A stretch of DNA of 64,000 nt from Seminavis robusta (GCA_903772945.1 CAICTM010000081.1:62001-126000), one strand, 5' to 3'. Shown: positions 44,031 to 55,480, counted from the first letter of the stretch. Program-made: numbers and translations. Notes: generated by a model from the sequence alone, not told the origin.

Positions 44031-47000
44031 ATGAGAAAACCCCAGCCAAAGATGTTACTTCTACAGACCCTGCTGTGGGGGGTGCTACTACTCCAACTGA
44101 TCAACTCTTGTCATGCCGCTCCTTGGTTTGGAAGTTTGAGCAGTGAATCAGAACCAGTGCAAGAAGAACCCGAAGAAGATGTCTCGATGTTGGTATCTCC
44201 CATTCTCAATCGCGAACTCGAGACCAGTGTCGTCGCCAATTCGTGGCCTTCCAATCCCCAAAATGTCTTTTGTGAAGCGTACGCGCATCATCAGACCACC
44301 TACAGCAATGATGGACCACGGCAAGAATTATCTTTGCAAGAACGAACGGCCGCCATTGCCACCAATCAACAGTTTCTCTCTCGTTTGGCCGACAAACTAT
44401 TAGCGTCAGACGAACAATCGTCGTTTCAAAGCTACCACGATGCCACTCAATTTGTGCTGGAGACGGTTGGCGGCAACAATAACAATAACAAATTACTGGC
44501 GTACGCTCTGGCCATGAGAGCGTACAGTCCGCAGTGTGAATTGCATCGCGGATTGGCCCGACAAACATTGCATCAGCTACATGCGTTGGCGACGTTTGGT
44601 GACCGACAAGCGTTTGCCGTGGTGTATCCGGGAGGGGCACTGGCACTCCAAGAAGAATTACCAACAGCCGATTGGTCGGCATTGTCGCATACGGTCGTCA
44701 CCACGGATGCCGATGATGATTATCTGCCACACGTATTGTTGCCAGGAGAATTTCCATTTGGACGCGACAACAGTAACAATCCACAAATACTCGTCGTCTT
44801 GTATGCCAATTTGGGTTCGACGGCATTTGCACATGCCTACCAAAAGTTATTGGCCGATACAACTGCATCCGCGACAACAACAAATATCCGCTTTGTGGTA
44901 CGCCACTTGGGAGCGGTCCACTACGAAGAAATTGGACCCGATGAGACCACCAGCCCGACTGTATTGCAGGGATATGGTGTTCGATTGGATATTCGCAATG
45001 TCGAGTACAAGGTATTTGACGATCGCAAAACAGCCGGCGATGACGAGGGGGAAGAGACGTTTTTGAATTTGACGTCCGCCACCGATCTAAAAACGCCACC
45101 ACAATTCTTGGCAGGCGTCAATCTCCAAGCTTTGGGACTGGACGATGTTCAAGTGGAAGATGACGATAATAGTAGTAGTTTGCTCAAGGAACTCTGGAAA
45201 AAGCACGAAGCTCAACAAGCCAATTTGATCCCTCCCAATTGGCAACGTCGAAAGTTACCACTCCAGGCGACTACGGTGATTGCCGCGTCCAAGGATCCGC
45301 TCATGACATTGGAAGAAGTATCCTTGAACTTGCCCAGTGTCGCGTCCACTTTGGTCCATTTACACGTGGCCGAAGATGTGCAGGAAATTGCCGAAAAGTT
45401 TGAAGAAGAATTGGCGTCCATTCTGCCACAAGGTGGTGGAACTCTGTTGGTCAATGGACGACAAATCAATCTCGGGCGACCCACCTTTAATATTTTTGAA
45501 CTCTTGAATTTGTTGCGCAAGGAACAAGCGTCATTGGAACGGTTGCAATCGGAACTGGGGCCGTATCTGGGATCTACTGCAGTGCTGGCCAAAGTCAAGG
45601 AAGCCTGGACCATGGGCGATGACTTTTTGGATCTTACCAACGAACGAGACGAAGATACCTCGTCGGAAACCGAATCCAAAGTATTCCGTATTGACGTGGG
45701 GCGGGGCTGGAAACGAGCCGTCATGTATATGAATGATATCGAAAAGGATGCCAAGTACGCGCAATGGCCACGATCCGTACGACAAATGTTCATGGCGATG
45801 CAGTTTGGAATGCCACCGTCCATTCGACGCAATCTATTCACCGTGCTCGTAGTGTTGGATCCCGTCGAGGATGACACGGATAATGTGGGTATGACGCTAG
45901 GCAAACAACTCATGCAAGGAAACTATCCCGCCCGATTGGGAATGCTGTTGGTGGGTGCGAAGGATGTCAAGGCGTGTGCCGAATGGGTGACTGCCAATCC
46001 GGATAGCGATGAAGGGGAACCTTGTCCCATCTTTGACGACAAGCCCATTTTGGAGGTCGCGACCAAAGACAAGGACAAGTTGGAGGCCATTCCAGCATCG
46101 ACGCGGGCGCTTCACCGATTAGTCGCTGATCTGATCGCCTCGGACAATCCGAACGATTTGATTGATGCCTACATGGAGTACATGATGAAGGGTTTGGAAG
46201 AGCAGAAGGAATTGGCGGGCCAATGTACGCTGTATGACCTATTGCAGACGCATGCCAGCACCATGAGTGGAATGGGCATGGGTAGCACATCGAAACACAT
46301 GACCAAGGCGTTGGATCTCTTGAGCAAGGCGGAAGAAAGTGATGATGCTACTCGACCTACTTATGGCAAAGCACTTCGATTTGCTGTCGATAAGGGGCTA
46401 CGTCCTGGAATGAGTTTTGTCAATGGCCGTCCCATGCCAGAAGGTGATCCGCAAGATGTGTTTGACAAGGCGGGAAAGATTTTCAATCAAGAGATGCAGA
46501 ATATCGCAATGCTCATTCAATCGGGAGAAATCAAAGATTCGACGCCCAAGTCTGTTTATGGATTCTTCCTCTCCGGCAAAGGAGTCTACAAAAGTGTCCA
46601 TCCTCTTCTCATGGATTCCAGAGAAAAAAGTGAATCCTACTTCAAAGTCCCACACGAATTTGATGCCTCGTCCCTTTTGATCGCCTCGAGCACAACCGAA
46701 GATCAGGAGGTGAAGGCGGTGTTTGTCATTGACGCTCTCCTCGATGTCGGTACTGCCCAAGGCATCCAGCTGGCGAAATCGCTCGTATCAGTGATGTCCA
46801 CATTCAAAACAGCAATATCGGACAGTACCGGAAGCAAGAAGATCGAAGCAAAGATTGGATATCGCATTATACCCAGCAAGGCGACTGAAGGTGCCAAGCA
46901 ACTCTGTCCCATTTTGGCGATGGCAGGGGAGATAGGCAGTGAGGCCCTCTTGGCTGTCTTGGACAAGGCAGCAGAGGGAGAGGGTTTGTCCTTGGAGAGT

Positions 47001-49345
47001 TTGTTGGACAACATTCCCGGACTTTCCAACGATTTGAAGCAATCAATGGAAGCAAACCTTTCTGAAGGGGTCTGCTCGAGACTTGAAACCGTCACGAGTG
47101 CTCCTAGCGACAACATGATTGTGAGCAATGGCTTGTTCTACGCTTTGGAAGCCTCGTCGGTGACAAAAGATGACATCGAGCTTCTGATTTCTCTTGACCT
47201 CGATTATTCCAAAGCTGTTACAGCGTACCTGGCAGATGACATTGCCCCGGAAACTCCTGAAAAGTGTGACGCCATTGCGCGAACCATCTCATACTTGGCA
47301 ATGGAATCGGCCGTCGCTTCCTTCGCACGGCTGGGACTAGAGGACGATGTTAACGACTTGGAGAAGAAGTACAAGTTGGAGAAGAATCCACTTCGCTACT
47401 CGTGGAATGATGGTGGTGATGACGTCTTACAGGTATATTCGTGTATTCATTGCTCTCGTTCCGAAGTTATGCATCAGAGTTAGAGTCGTGGACTAACATT
47501 CTTTACATTCCTCCACAGTTGAAAATTACAGCCTTTGTTGACCCAACTTCAGAAACGTGCCAGAGGCTTGCGCCGCTGCTTCGTGTTTTGAGGGACGCAC
47601 TGAACCTACCAGTAACTTTGGTGTTGACTCCACGGACAATCCTCGACGCCGATGGCAAAGCACCCATCACTAGCTTCTACCGATTTGTTGCCGATCCATT
47701 GGCGTTGCAGGATTCCTCTCCCCCCAAAGCTTTGTTCTCCAATCTGCCCATGGAGCACACTCTCACACTTCGCATGGATGTCCCGGAATCATGGGACGTC
47801 CAACAATCTAACGTGGCCCAGGACACGGACAATTTGCGGTGCGATGTGAGGTCGGGATGCAGTGACGATGCCCATATGGGATTGGCGGACGAAAGCATCC
47901 CGATTCACCAGAGGGATCACATCACGCATGTGGAATTCGGACTGAATAGTCTTTTGATTTTTGGCCAGTGTTATGAAACGAAAGGCTCTTCGCCAAATGG
48001 GTTGCAACTTACGTTGACCCGTAAAGAGGACCTCCACTTGGATTTGCCAAAGGCAGACGCCCCCCAAGACGTCGAAGTTGGCATGGATGGAACTGTTCAT
48101 ACAGCAGACACTATGGTGCCTGGTATTGAAGACGAAACAGACACTGAAACTGCCATTCCTCATGCGGATACTTTGGTGATGAAGACAGTTGGGTACTGGC
48201 AGCTTCGAGCCAACCCTGGAGTTTGGAAAGTACAGATTGCCAAGGATTCCAAGGGTGCCGAAATCTTTGACATCGTTGATGGGATCGTAAGAAGAGGGCA
48301 GCTGAAGGTCTTGGGCAAGCTTGCAGACAACACAACAAAGCAAGTTGTAATGAAGGACTTTGTCAACCGCGGTGAGTTGCTCCTGGTGCAACGCCGCAAA
48401 GGGCATGAAAAGGCCAAACTCTTTTCGTCGGACGCGCTCAGCAAATCAGAGGACGAAGACGAAGTCATCAATGTCTTTTCCTTGGCTACTGGTCACCTTT
48501 ACGAACGATTCTTAAAGATTATGATGCTGTCCGTGACAAGGCGTACATCTACCAAGGTGAAGTTTTGGTTGTTTGAGAACTTCTTGTCGCCCTCCTTCAA
48601 ATCATCAGCGCGATACATGGCAGCTCAGATTGGATGCGAAGTAGAGTTTGTTACCTACAAGTGGCCAGAATGGCTGCGAGATCAAAGTGAGAAGCAACGC
48701 ATCATTTGGGGATACAAGATTTTGTTCTTGGATGTCCTCTTCCCACTCAGTGTCAAGAAGATCATATACGTTGACGCTGACCAAGTGGTGAGGGGTGATT
48801 TGAAAGAGCTGTGGGATATGGACTTGGAGGGGGCGCCGTACGGTTACACCCCCATGTGTTCAAGTCGTGAGTCCACCCTGGGATTCCAGTTTTGGCGAGG
48901 TGGATTCTGGGAAAGCCACTTGAGGGGTCGACCGTATCATATTTCAGCCTTGTACGTGGTGGATTTGCAGCGCTTCCGCAAGCAGCTGGTTGGAGACCAA
49001 CTGAGAAGTGTCTATCAGCAACTGAGTGCCGACCCCAACAGTTTGGCCAACCTTGACCAAGACTTACCCAACTATGCACAACATTCTGTTCCAATCTTTT
49101 CCTTGCCGCAAGAATGGTTATGGTGCGAATCTTGGTGCTCTGACGAGACCAAGGCTACCGCAAAGACGATTGACCTGTGCAACAACCCTCTCCACAAAGA
49201 ACCGAAAGTGTCCATGGCAAAGCGAGTCATCAGCGGTCCTCTCTTTGAGGAAAGCTGGGTGGAGTTAGATGAAGTCGTTGACGGGTACCAAAAAGAATGG
49301 CAGGCAAGTACCCTGTCGGATGCCTCGTCTTCAGCGGAAGCATAG
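44031..49345 (+). CDS. UGGT: UDP-glucose:glycoprotein glucosyltransferase
   Basis: Two exons, 44031-47432 and 47519-49345 (an 86-bp intron, phase 0), give 1,742 residues, slightly longer than the usual 1,500-1,650. The signal peptide is MLLLQTLLWGVLLLQLINS. The N-terminal two thirds form the folding-sensor part with thioredoxin-like modules (recognisable at FNIFELLNLLRKEQASLERL). The C-terminal GT24 glycosyltransferase domain is almost fully conserved: KKIIYVDADQVVRGDLKELW (DxD metal site), GFQFWRGGFWESHLRG, YHISALYVVDLQRFR, ANLDQDLPNYAQ and LPQEWLWCESWC. The enzyme reglucosylates misfolded N-glycoproteins in the ER so that calnexin/calreticulin can rebind them. The visible C-terminus ends SSSAEA and lacks an obvious KDEL-type retrieval signal. 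Family assignment is certain. Confidence 0.97.
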
Positions 49346-49436
49346 TGGCTAACTAGCTAGTCAGCAATATCAGAAGTAGAGCGGTACTTTTGCAATAGTT
49401 AGCAGCCTTTCTGTTGGGCTGCATCCCAAGGGCGAC

Positions 49437-49665
49437 ATTTGCATGTTTTCCAATGGGCTCCCGGTGAGGGATGCCCGTGGGAGGAACAGACTTGCACAGG
49501 GGCAGCCAGTATGCCGATGAGCGGCGCCTTCCTTGGGATGAAAACTCGCACTTCGGCTGCAGGAGCTGGACATCTTCAGATTCTCAAATATCAATGTCCA
49601 CGAGAATGCCTGGCCATAGGAGAATTGAGGCAGTGGCTACGGGAAAATGGTTGTCAACTCTTTAT
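49437..49665 (+). pseudogene. Decayed ankyrin-type repeat fragment ('CPWD' family)
   Basis: One frame reads GCPWEEQTCTGAAS and later GHLQILKYQCPRECLAIGEL and LRQWLRENGCQ, and another reads RRLPWDENS. These are the consensus pieces (GCPWD..TC.AA.GHLE.LKYA) of the ankyrin-like gene at 56442-57521, spread over two frames. It is a host-gene relic of two to three repeat units. Confidence 0.6.
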
Positions 49666-49905
49666 TGTAAAATGTTGTTACAAGCTTATCTAATTTGTTC
49701 AAGTACTCATGATTGAGGCGAAGGCCTGCGCCCTTGCACTAGGCACCAGAGGAGCCTATGCTGCTTTAGGACCGAGAATGCTAGAAAGGGGCGATGATAG
49801 TTTTGTTCTGCGGCCTTGGGGGCTCTTGGACGTTCTCAGTGCAGTGGACCTCTGTGCGAACCTCATAATTGCTAACTGGGTGGCGGAAATTTTGTTGATG
49901 CCATG

Positions 49906-49968
49906 CCTGCTGTTGTTGCTGCTGTTGGTGTTAGTGCTGTTGGTGCTGTTAGTGCTGTTGGTGCTGTT
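49906..49968. repeat. Trinucleotide-based repeat (GCTGTTGGT-like)
   Basis: About 60 bp of imperfect CTGTTG/GTGCTGTTA units. A 117-residue frame running through it (49709-50062) is poly-Leu/Val at this point and is not accepted as a gene. Confidence 0.8.
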
Positions 49969-51005
49969 CAAGCTTCTTGATGAGGAAAAAAACATTGTAA
50001 TGCTGTTTGTTCGTTGTTTGGTTGTTGCTCGCTTTCAGTTTCCTTTCTCGGGATTTGTGTGAGATGAGGGAGAAGATCCTTTCGTCCTTTCATTCTTCTG
50101 TGTCGGGCCTTTGAGCATCGCAATGCAAGGATGTAAAAAAGCCCGTAGCATATTATATTCCGGCTGGTGGTACCAGTGACAGTACTGTATGGCATCTGGT
50201 CTCGGTGGTACTAGTATTTATCACGGCTGTGCATGCAGAAAGAGAGCTTTGGTAGATGAGGTACGATGTACATTAGATTCTAATATAAATTGGAACAGTA
50301 AATGGTACTTTTCACCATAGGTTTACCACAGCTACCCTTCTAAAGCAGGATGTTCTCTTTTTGTATTCGCTCGGAGCTCGGAGCGACTGGATTGGAATGA
50401 ATACAGTACAGTACTATAAGCATGAAGTACATGTTTAAATGTATGCATGATAAGTGGATCTAGACGGGTCTTCACTTAAGTCGAGTCAAGTCGACCTTGA
50501 TGTTTAGAGAATCCGACATACATGTGAGATGTCAAGTACGAGCACTTGGATTTGCTTGAATGCTAATAAGATACTGGAGACACTCAGATTTGCACTAGCT
50601 AGCTAGCTCTTGCTCTAGAGCTAATAAGCTACTCAGTGAGCACTGTCTCCCTTGGGCACATCAGAGATTGAGAGAATCTGATGATACAATGACACTTCTT
50701 TCTACAACAAAGTGCCTTCAAAACAGGTATCAAATAAATGGATTTTGCTTGTTACCTCCAACAGGTGATAACAATCCTTTGCTCTTTGCTCTCTTCACGT
50801 TAGAGTATGCTTAGTAGGGTGGACAGCAGAATAGAATTGTCCCATATCACTCTCTTCCTAGCTAGTAGCCAGATCATGTTAAAAGATACTACATGTAGAT
50901 TACAGTGGTGATGGATCCTGAGCTAAGAAACTGGTACCGAACAAGTGAGTTCATTATGGATGCTGCTAAGATTCCGCCAGTACCTGTACAGTATAATATC
51001 TTCAT

Positions 51006-51082
51006 ACGATTTTAGCAAAAAGTGACTGAATTAATTAATCAGCACAAACTGCCGAATCGCTAAAGCACGAGCTTTCACTCTG
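51006..51082 (-). repeat. Terminal direct repeat (3' end) of the Penelope-like element
   Basis: A 77-bp repeat starting ACGATTTTAGCAAAAAGTGA, matching 53821-53897 at 76 of 77 positions. It bounds the element on its 3' side, since the element reads on the minus strand. Confidence 0.92.
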
Positions 51083-51109
51083 TGGTAACTTTTCGGTTGT
51101 TTGACTTTT

Positions 51110-53833
51110 TCATCCCCCTTGGGAATCATCAGTGCTTGGGCTATTGTGGTACTTATGAAATCGAGGTTTATGTCGGCATGCTCCGTATATTTCGTTGCAG
51201 GAGTTGATCAGCTTTTCTGGCGATTCTCTGGATCGTTTCAGTATCTCGAGTCGTTCCCTGTTGCATAGGCTGCAGTGTCGTGTCCCGAAGGTCTTGACAG
51301 TGCTGATGGGGTTGCCTTGCCATAGGATGCTAATTTCGATGCTGTTCCTTTGAATGTCGCCATTAAGTCGGAATGGTGAAGGAGCTGCGAAGTTTTGGAA
51401 TTCGTTGGCGAAGTGTCTTGCGTATGAATCTGACTTGCGTTTTCCGTAGAGGAGACACATGACGTCGGTGAAGTGTTGGTATGTTCGTTCTTTGACGTTT
51501 CGTTGGGTTGCCCCAATGTATTCCTTGCCCGAGTTAATGCATTTGATGCAGTATATGGCCAGTTTATTTCTACAGCGGTCGTCAAATTGGCATTGGCCGT
51601 CTTTCTTGTTTCCTGGCTTGCAGTTGCAGGTTTCATTTTGGAACTCGGTGGAGATGACGTCTTTGGTGAGCTTCCTCGATAGGTCTCCCATGCACATGAA
51701 CATCTCTCGCAGGTTGGTGAATCGATGATAGGACATAGACGTTCTGATCCATTCGAGGCCATGGCTCTTCTTGAGGTCGTTGGTTACCTTGTGTATTGGG
51801 GTCGTCCAGGCGTTGGAGTGTCCTATACAGAAGAATAATGATCGGTTCCGGTTCCTCTTTCGTTGCTTGGCATCTCTATCTGGTTCGTTTGCTTTGTCCT
51901 CTTGTCGCTTGGAGTATCGTTGTATCTCCTCTTGTAGTGTTGGTATCTGGTCTGGAACCAGTCCAGCTTTCTTCAACGCCTCGATATGTAGTGGGTAGAT
52001 CTCAGCGAGGGTTTGGTTGGCATTCTTGTTGGTAACTGTAGTGAGTTTAGCGAGTCTTTGGAACACCCCTAGTGGGATGTTTTTGAGGCATGCGTTTGTG
52101 TGGGTAGTTCCCCTGTTTAGATATTTCAGTTGTTGGTTCGGTTTAAGGTGGACTCGGAAGTGAAGTTCTTCCTGGTCCGACCAGAACAGTTCCATATCTA
52201 GATAAGGGAATGCTTTTCCACTTTCTACAGTTACTTTGGGGTCGGGTTGATCTTTTGGGAGTTGTCTTTTAGTTTGGTCTGGCCATATACTACAGGTGAA
52301 TATTAGGTAGTCTCCTTCGGCTAGGCTGTTGACTTTGGCCTGAAAGTTGGCTCTCCATTCTACTATCATTTCATATGTCCAAGTTCCTTTGAAAATCGCA
52401 AAACCATCGTCTCTGTAGAGGCCATAGTATGATGTTTCTTCAAAATGGTCTTTGGTATTTTCTAGGATGTAGGCTCCTACTAGGTCAGACAGCCATGCTG
52501 ATTCATATCCACCAATGGTTAGTCCTTTCTCTTCAGGATCCATATCTCCATCATATTCATAGTATTTGTCTTTGAATGTCAGTAGTGTAGAGTTCATCCC
52601 AAATTTGATCATATCTAGGCAGTCATCTAGTCGTCTTTGGCATTCTGTGTCAAGATTCTTGGTAAAGTATTTGACTGCTTTTCGCACTAGTTTGAATCGA
52701 ACTGAAGGGTAGTATGCTTCAGCATCGATCGATACTATTGTTGAGTTGCTAGTGTTGACTCCTAGTTTTTCTACTTGGCCTTTGAGGTCGGAGGCTTGGA
52801 TGATTGTTTTGTCCATGTAGTCTATTTTATTGTCGTCTAGAATTCTTTTGATTCCTAGGTATCTGAGTTTAGGGAATGCTGATGTGTAGTTGTTGGCTGG
52901 TACAACAAGTCTGGTTGGGAATACTCCATCTTTGTTGGGTTTCTTGTGATCTTTGATCATAAGCTTGGGTGATGGGATTGCGCATGATCTGATTTGTTGG
53001 AATGCATGAGCTGATTCTTTGTCTGAGAGACAGTCTTGCTTCAGTTCCAGTAGATCTAGTGCTGCTTGTGATACCTCGGTTAGCCTTGAGTGTGGGATCT
53101 CTTTGGCATTTTTTGCAAGGTGTTGTTTGACTTGTTGTATGTATGTTTCGATTTCCATCATTCTGTATGAGTTTGTTTTGTCTGTAGGGATGACAACTTT
53201 GTTTGGATTCATCAGAAGTTTGCGCTGTAGTTTCTTGATGGATCTGGATTTAGGATTGGTTTGGTGTCCCTTGTAATCTGTGGCCATTTGTAGTACTATC
53301 TTCTCCAGTTTTTTGAGGAAGACTTCTACTTCGTCTGAGGCTGTTGGGGCCGTCATGTTGATCTTCTGTGGTCTAAGACCTGTCTTGAGTCCTTCATTGT
53401 TGTCATCCGGTTGTTCGTTGTAGATTTCCTTTTCTTCTTCTTTGTTCTCTTCGGTCGGTAGTCCGAGCTTCTTTGCTTTCTCCTGTTGTTGTTCCCTGTG
53501 ATAGTGTTTCCACCTCACGGAATCTTTGTATCTTCGAAGGCCATCAATGGCATCGAGGATTACATCGTCGGTGCTTGGTTGTGGGACATATTTCTCACTT
53601 ATTTCACCTACTAAGCTTTGTACCTCATCCTCAAGGGAGAGATCATAGTGACTGTTCGCTTTAGTAGTATCAGTAGTGCCCGTCTGAGAATCATTGTTCG
53701 AAGTAGACGACAACAGTAGGCGAACATCTCTGGACAGAGAGAGGATGGCCATGGTGTCGGCTGAAAAGCTAGCAAAATTGCTGCTGGTACGAACGTAGAT
53801 TTTCAGAGTGCTTGTGTCAAACGATTTTAGCAA
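51110..53833 (-). CDS. Penelope-like element polyprotein: reverse transcriptase with GIY-YIG endonuclease
   Basis: 907 residues from 53833, an ATG inside the 5' terminal repeat; an internal ATG at 53752 (MAILSLSRDVRLL) is the alternative start. A charged N-terminal part (residues 60-200) has coiled-coil character. The conserved IPTDKTN (215-221) corresponds to the N-terminal DKG-type motif of the family. RT fingers lie near RLVVPANNYTSAFPKLRYL (308-326), motif A is IVSIDAEAYYPSV (366-378) and motif C is YRDDG (473-477). A CNC...C...C zinc-binding linker (736-754) precedes the GIY-YIG nuclease, with IYCIKC and EYIGATQRNVKERTYQHF (760-788), and a second CSLC lies at 854-857. This order, RT then zinc linker then GIY-YIG at the C-terminus, is characteristic of endonuclease-bearing Penelope-like elements. 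The frame is open throughout. Confidence 0.93.
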   Translation of the reverse strand: MLKSFDTSTLKIYVRTSSNFASFSADTMAILSLSRDVRLLLSSTSNNDSQTGTTDTTKANSHYDLSLEDEVQSLVGEISEKYVPQPSTDDVILDAIDGLRRYKDSVRWKHYHREQQQEKAKKLGLPTEENKEEEKEIYNEQPDDNNEGLKTGLRPQKINMTAPTASDEVEVFLKKLEKIVLQMATDYKGHQTNPKSRSIKKLQRKLLMNPNKVVIPTDKTNSYRMMEIETYIQQVKQHLAKNAKEIPHSRLTEVSQAALDLLELKQDCLSDKESAHAFQQIRSCAIPSPKLMIKDHKKPNKDGVFPTRLVVPANNYTSAFPKLRYLGIKRILDDNKIDYMDKTIIQASDLKGQVEKLGVNTSNSTIVSIDAEAYYPSVRFKLVRKAVKYFTKNLDTECQRRLDDCLDMIKFGMNSTLLTFKDKYYEYDGDMDPEEKGLTIGGYESAWLSDLVGAYILENTKDHFEETSYYGLYRDDGFAIFKGTWTYEMIVEWRANFQAKVNSLAEGDYLIFTCSIWPDQTKRQLPKDQPDPKVTVESGKAFPYLDMELFWSDQEELHFRVHLKPNQQLKYLNRGTTHTNACLKNIPLGVFQRLAKLTTVTNKNANQTLAEIYPLHIEALKKAGLVPDQIPTLQEEIQRYSKRQEDKANEPDRDAKQRKRNRNRSLFFCIGHSNAWTTPIHKVTNDLKKSHGLEWIRTSMSYHRFTNLREMFMCMGDLSRKLTKDVISTEFQNETCNCKPGNKKDGQCQFDDRCRNKLAIYCIKCINSGKEYIGATQRNVKERTYQHFTDVMCLLYGKRKSDSYARHFANEFQNFAAPSPFRLNGDIQRNSIEISILWQGNPISTVKTFGTRHCSLCNRERLEILKRSRESPEKLINSCNEIYGACRHKPRFHKYHNSPSTDDSQGG

Positions 53834-53897
53834 AAAGTGACTGAATTAATTAATCAGCACAAACTGCCGAATCGCTAAAACACGAGCTTTCACTCTG
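53821..53897 (-). repeat. Terminal direct repeat (5' end) of the Penelope-like element
   Basis: Partner of 51006-51082 in the same orientation, one mismatch in 77. It contains the first codons of the polyprotein if the ATG at 53833 is used, so it may also carry the promoter. Confidence 0.92.
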
Positions 53898-54325
53898 ATA
53901 TCTTAATATTAAGGCAGACATGTATCTAAATGGAGTTTTTCGGTGGTATCGTTGAAGGCTGTGCGCGCAAGCTCTTGCACGTGTTCCCCTTTTGTCCATC
54001 CAAACATCCGGCTAATCTCTTGCCAATACAGCTCTGCTGGGCTTTTGATGTATCTGAATATTCGAATAGATTCAATTCAATTCGATTACAGTCGAATAGA
54101 TTTGGTCTTCCTTCGACTTGGATTTTTTGCCCCCTTCACGACCACCACGCACTCGGGTCGATCGATGAGACTGCATGTTGTTGTGACTTACCGTGTGAGA
54201 TCCACACACTTCGTCGGAAGCCTCTTGCTTGGAACAAGAAGCAAGCATCCAACCAACCAACACACAAAGACCATTCAATCCCATTGCATTCATTCATTCA
54301 TTCATTACTTGCTAGCTAGCTGACC
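53898..54325. promoter_or_regulatory. Upstream flank of the first BTB gene
   Basis: Holds the presumed promoter and leader of the gene at 54326. ATTCATTCATTC and GCTAGCTAGC runs lie just before its ATG (54290-54320). GATTCAATTCAATTCGATT-like repeats lie at 54067. The frames present are not coding by composition. Confidence 0.4.
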
Positions 54326-55480
54326 ATGTTTTCCGCCTTGTCATCATCTCCTACTACTAGCGCCAGTGGTAACGGCGAAGAAGGCGATCGCCGCATCATT
54401 GGATTGGACGTGAGCGGCAGTCTCTTTTATTTCCGCGTCCACAAACTGGTGGAAGTATCTTCGTACTTTGGCGATCGATTGTCCAAATCTTCCAACGAAG
54501 TGGACTATAAGGACGCCCAAGGAAGACCCATCTTGTTTGTGGAACGATCGCCGGACTTGTTTAAACATGTCCGCGACTTTATTCTAATGGGGACACTGAC
54601 CATGGCGTGCGATTTGCCGTTGCGACGTGCCCTCCGAATGGAAGCCGAGTTTTTTGGAATTCCGGCCATGGTGGAGATGCTCCTCGTCTCGCAGACATTT
54701 GCTCCCGGTCAAACCAACCAGGGTGTCCTCTATTGGTTGGGTACCAAACGAGGGGCGGCGCCTTACGCGAACCCGCACCGCATTGGAGCCGTTCATGTCG
54801 GTGGATGGGTCGATGACTTTTTGGGTGAAGAAGAAGAAGACTTTAACGACGAAGAACAGCGAGAAGCTACAATTGCCGGAAGTCCTTACTCGCGCGAAGC
54901 ATTGGTCCATTATCGACACTGTCTTCCCATCAACACGGCTGTTTCGTCCAAAGGTAACCCGGTCGATGCCTACTGGGCGCTCGATACTCCCTCGCGTGTC
55001 CTCTGGTGTGATCACGGATCCAAACGCTTGCCGGCACAAATCAATCTGCAAGAGGCGGTAGCGCTGCGACCGACTCATTATTCCCTCCGGGTTTCCAAAT
55101 GTTACGGCATGCAGGGGGATTGGAATTTCGAGGCATCCCAAGACAATCAAGAGTGGGAGGTCCTCCATGCGGCACGAAATGACCGACGGCTCTTTGTACC
55201 CTCGGAAGATTACATCAAACGAGCCGTCGGATTGACGTTGCTCGAAGTATCCAAGGAAAATCGGACCGACGAACGGGCCAGCGATATTTTGTTGGGTGTC
55301 TTGGAACAGGATTTTCGTCATACCTGGGAGATCACGCCGGCGCCCAGCAAGTTTTATCGATACTTTCGAATCATTGGCGCCAGCACCAGTGACTACGATG
55401 GGAATGTTTCGGAAGATGAAGAAGGATCCTGTCTGCATGGAGAAGGACTGGAGTTGTACGGTGAAGTCTACGAGGAATAG
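54326..55480 (+). CDS. KCTD-type BTB protein with C-terminal F5/8C-like domain (paralogue 1)
   Basis: Single exon, 384 residues. Residues 24-125 form a T1/KCTD-type BTB domain: GLDVSGSLFYFRVHKLVEVS, YKDAQGRPILFVERSPDLFK, VRDFILMGTL and MEAEFFGIPAM. The shared SQTFAPGQTNQGVLYWLGT starts a linker with an acidic patch. The C-terminal part (about 235-380) resembles the discoidin/F5/8C-like sandwich seen in BTBD9-type and plant BTB proteins: THYSLRVSKCYGMQGDWNFE, EWEVLHAARND, FYRYFRIIG and LHGEGLELYGEVYEE. BTB proteins often present substrates to cullin-3 ubiquitin ligases; that role here is inference. A close-architecture paralogue lies at 58318-59457, 2.8 kb away on the same strand. Confidence 0.87.
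   Translation: MFSALSSSPTTSASGNGEEGDRRIIGLDVSGSLFYFRVHKLVEVSSYFGDRLSKSSNEVDYKDAQGRPILFVERSPDLFKHVRDFILMGTLTMACDLPLRRALRMEAEFFGIPAMVEMLLVSQTFAPGQTNQGVLYWLGTKRGAAPYANPHRIGAVHVGGWVDDFLGEEEEDFNDEEQREATIAGSPYSREALVHYRHCLPINTAVSSKGNPVDAYWALDTPSRVLWCDHGSKRLPAQINLQEAVALRPTHYSLRVSKCYGMQGDWNFEASQDNQEWEVLHAARNDRRLFVPSEDYIKRAVGLTLLEVSKENRTDERASDILLGVLEQDFRHTWEITPAPSKFYRYFRIIGASTSDYDGNVSEDEEGSCLHGEGLELYGEVYEE

Larger units (their letters stand above)
49346..51005. other. Interval with an ankyrin relic and a trinucleotide-type repeat, otherwise no gene
   Basis: Apart from the listed relic (49437-49665) and repeat (49906-49968), I see no coding region. AT-rich DNA with GCTAGCTAG motifs (50597 and 50862) leads up to the retroelement. 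Confidence 0.45.
51006..53897 (-). mobile_element. Penelope-like retroelement (RT plus GIY-YIG), whole-looking
   Basis: A 2.9-kb unit with one long minus-strand reading frame between 77-bp direct repeats, the arrangement called pLTRs in Penelope-like elements. ATATCTT occurs just outside both ends (50996-51002, three bases off the repeat, and 53898-53904), a probable 7-bp target-site duplication. The frame is uninterrupted and the end repeats differ at one base in 77, so insertion was recent. Penelope-like elements copy themselves through reverse transcription primed at a nick made by the GIY-YIG endonuclease. The terminal repeats, the RT signature and the C-terminal endonuclease together separate it from LINEs and LTR elements. 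Confidence 0.9.

Noticed and set aside
49709-50062. 117-residue frame with poly-Leu/Val
   Set aside because: It is created by the GCTGTTGGT-like repeat and has no domain.
51006-53897. Reading the retroelement as an LTR element or a LINE
   Set aside because: The repeats are too short for LTRs, there is no protease, integrase or capsid part, and the C-terminal nuclease is GIY-YIG rather than an AP-type or restriction-like one.
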